In this document: in pieces, positions 17,359 to 25,738 of the stretch
Numbering within the stretch: position 1 is the first letter of the stretch
Layout: the number at the start of each line of letters is the position of its first letter
Assembly (NCBI RefSeq): GCF_009760925.1
Contig: NZ_VRLV01000011.1
Coordinates: forward strand, 62,001 to 126,000
Length of the DNA stretch: 64,000 nucleotides
Reading direction: 5' to 3'
Origin: Nonomuraea typhae
GTDB taxonomy: Bacteria; Actinomycetota; Actinomycetes; Streptosporangiales; Streptosporangiaceae
Notes under the pieces: model-generated
The model's input: only the letters and a program-made list of their open reading frames with translations
Databases searched by the model: none
What the model was told of the DNA's origin: nothing
Made by a program: the position numbers and the translations under genes

Positions 17359-20300
17359 TGCTCACCTTCCAGGGACCGCAGCAGCGCCTCGGCCTCGTCG
17401 TCCGAATAGGCGGCGACCATGAGATACAGCTCGGCCGCCGCCTCCACGTCGGGGGTGGCGAGTTCGGCGGCGAGTTCGGCGACGGTGGGATGGGCGAAGA
17501 TCGTCCGCAACGGCACCCTGACCTCCAGCGCCGCGCGCAGCCGGGAGGCGATCTGGTTGGCGTTGAGCGAGTGGCCGCCCAGGTCGAAGAGGTTGTCGTG
17601 GCGGCCGATCCGCCCGCCGAGCACCTCCTGCCAGACGGCGGCGACGGCCTGCTCCAGCGGGGTGGCCGGGGCGGCGGCGACGGCGCGGGCGCTCTGGCCG
17701 GGCTCCGGCAGGGCGTGCCGGTCCACCTTGCCCGACGGGTTCACCGGCAGCGTCTCCAGCGCGACGAAGACCGCGGGCACCATGTACTCGGGCAGCCGCT
17801 CGGCCAGGTAGCCGCGTAGCGCGGAGGTGTCGGCGGCGACCACGTAGGCCACCAGCCTGCCCTCCCTGGCCATGACGAACGCGTCACGCACGGCCGGGTG
17901 CCCGGCCAGCACCGCGGCGATCTCGCCGGGCTCGACCCGGTATCCGCGGATCTTGACCTGGTCGTCGGCCCGGCCCAGGAACTCGATCTCCCCGGCGTTG
18001 TTGCGCCGGGCCAGGTCGCCGGTGCGGTAGAGCCGTCGTCCCCGCCAGGTGACGAACCGCTCCGCCGTCAGCTCGGGCTGGCCGTAGTACCCCCTGGCCA
18101 GGCAGGCGCCGCCGAGGTGCAGGTCGCCCGGCACCCCGTCGGGGACCTCGTGACCGGCGCGGTTCAGGATCGGCGTCTGCACGCCGGTGACCGGGCGGCC
18201 GATGGGTGGCAGCCGGGGCCAGTCCTCTGGCGGGCCGGTCAGCGTGTGGGCGATGTCGATGATGGCGCCCTCGGTCGGGCCGTACTGGTTGTGCAGCGTC
18301 ATCCACGGCCGGATGAAGCGCTCTATCTGCGGCGTGACCTGGAGCTGCTCACCGGCGGTGATCACCTCGCGGAGCGTGGGCGGCGGCTCGATCCCGGCGC
18401 CGGCCAGCGACTGCAGCGCCACGAAGGGCAGGAAGATGCGCTCCACCCGGTGCGCGGCGATGTGCTCGAGCAGGGCGGCGGGGTCGCGGCGCACCTCCTC
18501 ACCGACCATGACCAGGGTCCCGCCGTACGCCCAGGTGCTGAAGATCTCCTGCACGGAGACGTCGAAGCCGAGCGCGGTGAACTGCAGGCTCCGGTACACG
18601 CCGTGGTGCCAGGCCATGAGGTTGGCGACCGGGCGGTGCGTCATCGCCACGCCCTTGGGCCGGCCGGTCGAGCCCGAGGTGAACAGGATGTAGGCGAGGT
18701 TGTCCGGCGTGACGGCGCTGCCGGGACGGTGCTCCGGCCGGCCGTCGAGGTCGGTGTCGACGTGGACCGGCCGCTCGTGCGGCAGGCTGCCGGCCAGCGC
18801 GCGGTGCGTCACCAGGACCGGGGTCTCGACCCGGCCGAGCACCTGGGTGAGGCGGGCCTGCGGGTAGGAGGGGTCGAGCGGCACGTACGCGCCGCCGGAC
18901 TTCAGGATGCCGAGGATCGCGACGGGCAGGTCGAGCGAGCGCCGCACGTGCAGGGCGACCGGCACCTCCGCGCCCACGCCGAGCCCGCGCAGCAGGTGGG
19001 CCAGTTGGTTGGCGCGCCGATCCAGCTCGGCGTAGGTGAGGGCGACGCCCTCGAACTCGACGGCGACCGCGTCGGGCGTCCGGTCGGCCTGCTGCTCGAA
19101 GAGCTGGTGCAGGCATCGGTCGGGCCCGTGCCCGGGCGGCTCGTGCTCGAAGGCCAGCAGCGCGGACAGGGGCACGCCCGGGTGGGCCGCCACCTGCTCC
19201 AGGACTCGCACGTAGTGCCGCAGCAGCCGCTCGGCGGTGGCCCGCTCGAACAGGTCGGTGTCGAACTCCAGGCTCATCTCCTGCTCTTCGGCGTAGAGCA
19301 CCAGGTCGGCCTTGGCGCCGCCGTTCTCCACCTCTTCGAGCATGCGGAAGGCGACCCCGCCGCCGAGCCGTACGGCCGGGACGTCCTGCATCGCGAAGAT
19401 CACCTCGAACGGCGCCCGCCCGTCCGGGCAGACCTCGCGCACGATCTCCTCCAGCGGCACGTCCTGCGGCGTGGCCCGCACCGCTGCCCGCACCCGTTCC
19501 AGCAGTTCCTCGAACGACGGCTGCCCGCCCAGGTCGGTCCTGATCGGCAGCGTCTCCAGGAAGAACCCGATCTGGGATTCGGCCCCCGGCGCCTCCCTGC
19601 CGGAGAACGGCACGCCGGTGACGATGTCGTCCTGGCCGGTGTAGCGGTGCAGCAGCGCCTGGAAGGCGGCGAACAACACCGTGAACCGGGTGGCCCGCGC
19701 CTTCAGGGCCAGCGCCTCCAGCTCGCCGAGCAGCCCCTCGGGCAGCGTGACCCGCGTGCGGGCGCCCCGCCGGTGCGGCCCCGCCGACCCCGGCCCGTCC
19801 ACGGGCAACGCCAGCCGCTCGGACGGCGCCGCCAGCGCCGTCCTCCAGTACGGCAGGCCGTCCGGCCCCGCGTCACGCCGGTACGGCACGGCCGGCGCGG
19901 GCAGGCTCTCCCCCGCGTAGATCCGGGCCAGCTCGTCCATGAAGACGCCGATCGACAGGCCGTCGAAGGCGATGTGGTGCACGTTGACCAGCAGCCGGTG
20001 CCGGTCGTCGGCCAGCCGGAGCAGCAGCGCGCGCAGCACGGGGCCGTTCTTGAGGTCGAACGGGTCTCGGGCGGCGTGCAGCGCCAGCGCCCTGGCGCCT
20101 TCCGGGGTGGCGTCCATGATCTTGAGGCGGACCGGCTCGGCCCCTTCGCCCGGGACGACCACGGGGACCGGCTCGCCGTCGAACTCGTCGTAGCGGGTGC
20201 GCAGGGCCGGGTGCCGGCGCACGATCTCGTTGATCGCCCGTTCCAGGCGTCCGTGGTCGAGCGGGCCGTCGAGGGCGAACAGGATGGGGATGTTGTAGTG

Positions 20301-21182
20301 CCGGGCGGGCGCCACCTGGTCGATGAACCAGAGCCGGCGGCGCGCGGGCGTGAGCCCTTCCACGACCGGGACCGGCGGCGCGGCCGCGGGGAGGGCGTCG
20401 ATCACACGGGCCAGCTCGGCGACCGTGGGGTGTGCGAAGAGCATCGTGGCCCGGACTGGTTTGCCCAGGATCGTGCGGGCGCGGGCGGCGATGCGGGTGG
20501 CCTGGAGCGATTGGCCGCCGAGGGCCAGGAAGTCGGCGTCGGCGCCGACGGGCCCGCAGGCGAGGACGTCCTGCCAGATCTCGGCGAGCCGCTCCTCGGT
20601 GCCGGGGAGGACGAGTGTGGCGCCGGTGGTGAGATGCGCCCAGATCTCCGCGATTGGGCCGCGTTGTGGCTGCTGGATCAGGTCGAGCAGCTCGCCGTGG
20701 GTGACGAGCAGGGCCGTGTTGCCCCCCGCCGAGCCCGTGGAGTGGATGACGCAGGCGAGATCGCCTGGCTCGACGTGGGGCGGGGGTAACGCGCCCGCCG
20801 GGACGAGGGTGTCGATGACCGGGATGCCGCCGGGCACGAGCGCTCTCCATCGCGGCTCGGTGACCACGACCGCGGCCTCCGCCAGGGCGGCGTGGATCCG
20901 CTCGGCGGGAGCGCCCGGGTCGATGGGCGAGAAGGCGAGACCGGCCTTCATCGCGCCCAGCTGACCGGCGACCTGCAGGATGGAACGTTCCGCCAGAACG
21001 GCGACCTGATGAGCTGGGGTCATACCATTCAGGTGATAGGCGACGCCGTTCGCGAGGCGGTCTAATTCCCGATAGGTGAGGTGTTCTGGACCTGCCGAAA
21101 TGGCAACGGCTTCGGGGGCCGCGGTTAACTGTTCCCCGTAAAGGTGCAGAACAGATGCCAAGTTTGCTGCATCTGACGTCAT
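17355..21182 (-). CDS. NRPS: degenerate A-T loading module followed by C-A-T
   Basis: This synthetase has about 1275 residues. I place the start at ATG 21182 (MTSDAANLAS); longer frames would run into the divergent P450 gene. Residues ~1-200 are the front of an adenylation domain, but the A3 loop is degraded (HSTGSAGGN instead of YTSGSTGKPKG). The sequence then jumps through a scrap (EIWAHLTTGATLVLP) to a carrier domain (GGQSLQ, Ser ~222). Motifs A5-A10, including the C-terminal lysine subdomain, are missing. A C domain (HHIAFDG, ~401) follows, then a complete A domain (FTSGSTGRPKG ~837; SGKVDRHAL near its end) and a carrier (GGHSLN ~1204). Pocket residues of the intact A domain by eye (D,V,Q,F,I,A,Q,I,I,K) are closest to proline-type codes. 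It feeds the next protein, whose start it overlaps. Confidence 0.9.
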
Positions 21183-21357
21183 TGTCACGCCTGCCGATTG
21201 TTGAGTTTTTGTACGTTTTGGTGCGCGGCCCGGATCAGAATGACTTGGCCGCCAGATCGATGTCAACCCTGTATGGATCGCGTATCGAGGGGAGCATCCC
21301 GGGAGCGCGGCGCGTTGAACCGGTGACAGCGGAATCGCAGACCCAAAAGGAGAGGCG
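21183..21357. promoter_or_regulatory. Divergent promoter region between synthetase and P450 genes
   Basis: This 175-bp gap separates the start of the NRPS gene (minus) from the P450 start (plus). It is noticeably richer in A/T than the genes around it, with a run TTGTTGAGTTTTTGTACGTTTTGG at about 21197-21220. An AAAGGAGAGG ribosome binding site precedes the P450. I cannot assign specific hexamers or operators. Confidence 0.55.
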
Positions 21358-22554
21358 ATGTCCAGCATCACCGAGCGCTACGACGTGCCGGAACAGCATT
21401 TCTGGCTGCACGGCCCCCACTCCGGGCCACCGGTCGAATTCGACACCGCGATGGGGATGTGGAATGTCTACGGCTATCCAGAAGCCCATGACGTGTTCTC
21501 CGACACCACGACGTTCTCGTCCAACACCATGCGGGTGATCCCCAAGGACCTGATGCCTGGGGAGGAGTTCTCGCTGGAGGGTTTCCTCACCCAGCTCGAC
21601 CCGCCCCAGCACGGCAAACTCCGCAAACTTGTCACCAGCGCATTCACCCGCAGGGTCGTCGCCGACCTGGAGCCGAGAATCGCCGCCCTCACGAACGAGC
21701 TCATCGACACCGCCCACGACCGCGGCCGGATGGAACTCGTGACCGATCTGGCCTATCCGCTTCCGGTCATCGTCATCGCCGAACTGCTCGGTGTGCCCAG
21801 CAGCGATCGCGCGTTGTTCAAGCAGTGGGCCGACGCGCTGTTCAAGCGGGATGCGAAGATCTCGCTGGCCAAGCCCGCCGCGGAGCAGGAAGTCGACATG
21901 AAGGCCACGCTGAAGCCGTGGATGGAGATGAGCGACTACCTCGCCGCCCACGCCGCCGAACGCCGGCGGCAGCCGCGCGCGGACCTGCTCACCCGGCTGG
22001 TCGAGGCCGAGGTGGACGGCGACCACCTGCCCGACGACCAGGTCGTCAACTTCGCGATCATCCTGCTGCTGGCCGGGCACATCACCACCACCATGCTGCT
22101 CGGCAACACCGTCCTGTGCCTGGACGCCTTCCCCGAGCAGCAGGACAAGGTCCGTGCCGACCGCTCCTCGATCCCAGCCGTCATCGAGGAGTCGCTGCGC
22201 TACCTCACCCCCTTCGCCGCCATCGGCCGCTCCACCACCCGCGAGACCGAGCTGGGCGGCGTGACGATCCCGGCCGATCAGCTGCTCATGCTCTGGCTCG
22301 GGGCGGCCAACCGGGACCCGAGGGAGTTCGCCGACCCGTTCACCTTCGACCCGGGCCGTGACCCCAACCCGCACCTGGGCTTCGGCCGCGGCATCCACTT
22401 CTGCCTGGGCGCCCCCTTGGCCCGGCTGGAAGGCCGGGTGGCGCTGAACATCCTGCTCGACCGCTACGACCGGTTGCAGACCGACCCGGACGACCCGGTG
22501 CAGCTCCTGCCGACGCCCACGATGACCGGAGTGCTCCGCCTTCCGCTGCTCTGA
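21358..22554 (+). CDS. Cytochrome P450
   Basis: The product is 398 residues, normal for a bacterial P450. The I-helix oxygen-binding motif is LLAGHITTT (~237-245), the K-helix ExxR is EESLR, and the heme loop is FGRGIHFCLGAP with the ligand Cys near 348. A strong AAAGGAGAGG precedes the ATG at 21358. It is divergent from the NRPS gene and ends 14 bp from the convergent flavoenzyme gene. The placement suggests it hydroxylates or couples the assembly-line product or a carrier-bound building block. No ferredoxin or reductase gene is visible nearby. Confidence 0.95.
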   Translation: MSSITERYDVPEQHFWLHGPHSGPPVEFDTAMGMWNVYGYPEAHDVFSDTTTFSSNTMRVIPKDLMPGEEFSLEGFLTQLDPPQHGKLRKLVTSAFTRRVVADLEPRIAALTNELIDTAHDRGRMELVTDLAYPLPVIVIAELLGVPSSDRALFKQWADALFKRDAKISLAKPAAEQEVDMKATLKPWMEMSDYLAAHAAERRRQPRADLLTRLVEAEVDGDHLPDDQVVNFAIILLLAGHITTTMLLGNTVLCLDAFPEQQDKVRADRSSIPAVIEESLRYLTPFAAIGRSTTRETELGGVTIPADQLLMLWLGAANRDPREFADPFTFDPGRDPNPHLGFGRGIHFCLGAPLARLEGRVALNILLDRYDRLQTDPDDPVQLLPTPTMTGVLRLPLL

Positions 22555-22568
22555 CATCGGAGAGCCTT

Positions 22569-23897
22569 TCAGAGGGACTGGGCGAAGCGGAACACGCCGG
22601 TGGGATCGTAGGCGTTCTTCACCTGCCGGAGCCGCGCCAGGTTGCCGCCGTAGTACGCCTGAGCCCATCCCTCCAGGTCGGCGTCGGGATAGTTGGGGTA
22701 GACGCCCGACGCCCAGGGAGACAGCCGAGCCCAGGAGCGGTTCAGCCACGCGTGCGCGTCCTTCCTGCGCGCGTCCGTGGCCCGGAAACCCACCTGGACC
22801 GACTGCTTCAGCAGGAACCGCGGGCCGCGGTGGGCGAAGGCCGTGGCGTCGGGCGCGACCCGGCCGATCGCGCCCGCCCACGGCACGAACTCCAGGTCCC
22901 GGATCTCCCCGTACACCCGGTCGGCGGCCAGGCGCTCCAGCAGGTCCTCGATGGCCTGCCGGGGCAGGTGGCCGGGGAAGAATCCGGACTTGTTCAGGCG
23001 CAGGCCGGGCCGCTCGCCCAGGGGCAGATCGGTGACGGCGCCGCCGGAGTCGTCGGCGTAGGCGTGGTGGCAGGCGGCCGCGGCGCCCTCCAGGCGGGTG
23101 AGCCGGACCTCGTCCAGGGACGGGAGCTCGCCGAGCAGCTTCGCCGCCCGCTCCTCCGGCCCGGCGACGACGCCGAACAACACGGCGTAGGGCTCTTCGC
23201 CGGGTTCGTCGCCGGAGATCACGGCGATCTCCAGGTTGACCTCGTCCGGCGCCTCCGGGGCCCAGTGCTGCCAGGCGTCGACGAGGGCGGCGGCCGCGCC
23301 GTACGCGCAGGTCGCCTGGACGGTGGTGATCGGCACGACGGGGCGGGTGCGCAGCGTCAGCTCCGTGACCACGCCGAAGTTGCCCGCGCCGGCGCCGCGC
23401 AGCGCCCACAGCAGGTCGTCGGGCGCGTTCACGGTCCGGCCGTCGGCCAGGATGACGCGGGCGGCCAGGACGTGGTCGGCGCCGAGCCCGTGCAGGCGGC
23501 TGAAGACGCCGTAGCCGCCGCCGAGCACCGCGCCGATCACCCCGACCGTGGGGCACCAGCCGCTGGGCACCATCCGGCCGTGCCCGGCCAGGCGCCGGGC
23601 CAGCTCGCCGACCTGGACGCCGGGGCCCACCCGCACGGTGTCCGGGCCGATCTCGATCCGCTTCATCGCGCCGAGATCGACGACGAGCCCGGTCGTCGTG
23701 GAGTGCTCGGCGAAGCTGTGGCCGCCGCCCCGCAGCACGAACGGCAGGCCGCGCGCCCTGGCCAGCTCCAAGGCGGCCAGGATGTCCGGCTCGGTGGCAC
23801 AACAGGCGACGGCGGCCGGCAGCTCCTCAGTGAGCGTGCCCAGGAACGCCTTGCGCCTGGCCTGGTAGCCCGGCTCGCCGGGGTGGATCACCTTCAT
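22569..23897 (-). CDS. FAD-linked oxidoreductase, berberine-bridge-enzyme type with bicovalent-flavin residues
   Basis: A 442-residue protein with an N-terminal FAD_binding_4 domain and a C-terminal BBE motif (YDPTGVFRF). Both residues that attach the flavin in bicovalent family members are present: His60 in RGGGHSF and Cys115 in SGWCPTVGV, next to GAVLGGGYG. Known relatives oxidise alcohols, sugars or amines or close rings in natural products. The ATG overlaps the stop of the ABC transporter gene (ATGA), so it belongs to the lanthipeptide operon although it could also act on the NRPS-PKS product. The substrate cannot be predicted. Confidence 0.93.
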   Translation of the reverse strand: MKVIHPGEPGYQARRKAFLGTLTEELPAAVACCATEPDILAALELARARGLPFVLRGGGHSFAEHSTTTGLVVDLGAMKRIEIGPDTVRVGPGVQVGELARRLAGHGRMVPSGWCPTVGVIGAVLGGGYGVFSRLHGLGADHVLAARVILADGRTVNAPDDLLWALRGAGAGNFGVVTELTLRTRPVVPITTVQATCAYGAAAALVDAWQHWAPEAPDEVNLEIAVISGDEPGEEPYAVLFGVVAGPEERAAKLLGELPSLDEVRLTRLEGAAAACHHAYADDSGGAVTDLPLGERPGLRLNKSGFFPGHLPRQAIEDLLERLAADRVYGEIRDLEFVPWAGAIGRVAPDATAFAHRGPRFLLKQSVQVGFRATDARRKDAHAWLNRSWARLSPWASGVYPNYPDADLEGWAQAYYGGNLARLRQVKNAYDPTGVFRFAQSL

Positions 23898-25735
23898 CGC
23901 TTCACCGTGCCGGTCTGGAGGGCATACAGCTCGGCGTAGCGTCCCCGCAGCGCGAGCAGCTCCTCATGGGTGCCCTCCTCGGCGATGGCGCCCCGGTGCA
24001 GCAGGTAGATGCGGTCGGCGTGCCGTACGCTCGTCAGCCGGTGCGTGATCAGCAGGACCGTGCGCTCGCCCGCGATCTTGCGGAGGGTCTCGTAGACCGC
24101 GTACTCGGCCTTGGCGTCCAGCGGCGCGGTCGGCTCGTCCCAGATCAGCAGCGGCCCGTCGCGGAACAGCCCGCGCGCCACGGCCAGGCGCTGCCACTGC
24201 CCCGCCGACAGCTCGTGCCCGCCCCTGAACTGCTTGGACAGCAGCGTCTGCCATCCGGCGGGCAGCCCGGCCACCACGTCGTCGGCGGCGGCCAGCGCGG
24301 CGGCCTCGCGCAGCGCGTGGTCCCCGGGGTCCTGGCGGTCGTGGCGGCCCATGCGGACGTTCGTCCTGGCGTCGTGCGGCCAGCGGACCGGCTGCTGCGG
24401 CACCAGGACCACCCGGTCGGCCAGCGTGTCCTGGTCCAGCTCCGCGGTGTCGAGGCCGTCCCACCGCACGATGCCGCGGGTGGGCCGGTAGAGACCGGCC
24501 AGGAGCCTGGCCAGCGTGGTCTTGCCGGAGCCGTTCTCGCCGACCAGCGCGATCGTCTGGCCCGCGTGGATGGTCAGGTTGATCTCGCGCAGCGCCGGGT
24601 GCCTGCTGCCCGGATAGGTGAAGCCGACGCCGTGCAGGGTGACGCGCTCGGGCGAGCGCGGCGCCGCCGTACCGCCTTCGGGCCGTTTCCTCGCCTCGGC
24701 GTCGGCGAGGAAGTCGTGGTAGTCGGCCACGTACAGGAACTGCTCGAGGAGCTGGTTGGCGGCCTGGGCGAGCTGCCTGAGCGCCGTGGCGGCTACCCTG
24801 ACGGCGATCACCGCGGTGCCCGCCGCGGCCAGCGCGATCCAGCCGTTGTGCAGCATCAGCCCGAGTACGGCCAGCACCCCGGCCATGGCCAGGCCGCCCG
24901 CCGCCCTGCCCATGGTCCTGACCCGCGCCATGGCCAGCCCGACCCGGGTCTCTTGCGCCTTCAGGACGTCGGCCACCTGCCGGTATTCCGACAGCACGTA
25001 CGGCTGAGCCTGGCAGGCCCGCAGCTCGGCGGCCGGTTCGCGCTCGGTGACCAGGTCGGCCAGCATGTCCACCCGGCGGTTCAGCGTGACCGTCTCCCGC
25101 ATGCCCGCATAACCGCGGCGCGCGGCCTTCAGCACCGCCCACGCCTCCGGGAGCACGCTGATCGCGAGCAACGGCAGCAGCAGCGGGTGCAGGACGGCCA
25201 GCCCGACGGCGGCCGCGGTCACCCCGCAGGCGGCGCCGATCAGGTCGATGGTGTTGGCGACCGCGCGGTCCAGGTGGAACAGCCCGCGGTCGCGGGCCCG
25301 GTGCAGGCCGTCGTAGAAGTCCACGTCGTCGAAGTCGGCCAGCTGCACACCGAGGGCCGCGGCGAACAGCCGTTCCTCGGCCGCCCGGCGCAGCGCCGGC
25401 TCCAGCCGCGCCCTGGCCAGCTCGACCGCGGCGTCGGCGGCCCCGCGCAGCGCCACGATCACGCCGACCAGCACCAGGCTGGGCAGCGCCGCCATCAAGC
25501 GCTCGGGCGCCGCCCCGGCGGCCAGCAGGTCGTCCAGCACGGCCGCGGTCGCCAGCAGGCCGCTGGCCGTCGCGACGCCCGCGCCCAGTTGGAGGATCAG
25601 GATGACCAGCGCCGGTCGCCGGCCCGACTCCCAGATGAGGCGCAGCACCGGGAGGGTGAGCGTGGGCAGGCGCCGGAGCGCGCGGGCGGACGGGCGGTCC
25701 AGGTGCCAGTAGGGGGTCTCGAGCTCGTCCTCCAC
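23894..25735 (-). CDS. ABC exporter, fused permease-ATPase (LanT-like position, no peptidase domain)
   Basis: Protein of 613 residues with an N-terminal six-helix membrane domain (LVILILQLGAGVATASGLLA and later segments). A C-terminal ATPase follows: Walker A GENGSGKT (~400), signature ELSAGQWQR, Walker B LLIWDEPTAPLD and ITHRL. It starts at a GTG three bases after the lanM stop and overlaps the flavoenzyme gene. Unlike classical LanT proteins there is no N-terminal C39 cysteine peptidase domain, so it could export the modified peptide but not cut off its leader. Confidence 0.92.
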   Translation of the reverse strand: MEDELETPYWHLDRPSARALRRLPTLTLPVLRLIWESGRRPALVILILQLGAGVATASGLLATAAVLDDLLAAGAAPERLMAALPSLVLVGVIVALRGAADAAVELARARLEPALRRAAEERLFAAALGVQLADFDDVDFYDGLHRARDRGLFHLDRAVANTIDLIGAACGVTAAAVGLAVLHPLLLPLLAISVLPEAWAVLKAARRGYAGMRETVTLNRRVDMLADLVTEREPAAELRACQAQPYVLSEYRQVADVLKAQETRVGLAMARVRTMGRAAGGLAMAGVLAVLGLMLHNGWIALAAAGTAVIAVRVAATALRQLAQAANQLLEQFLYVADYHDFLADAEARKRPEGGTAAPRSPERVTLHGVGFTYPGSRHPALREINLTIHAGQTIALVGENGSGKTTLARLLAGLYRPTRGIVRWDGLDTAELDQDTLADRVVLVPQQPVRWPHDARTNVRMGRHDRQDPGDHALREAAALAAADDVVAGLPAGWQTLLSKQFRGGHELSAGQWQRLAVARGLFRDGPLLIWDEPTAPLDAKAEYAVYETLRKIAGERTVLLITHRLTSVRHADRIYLLHRGAIAEEGTHEELLALRGRYAELYALQTGTVKR

Positions 25736-25738
25736 GCA

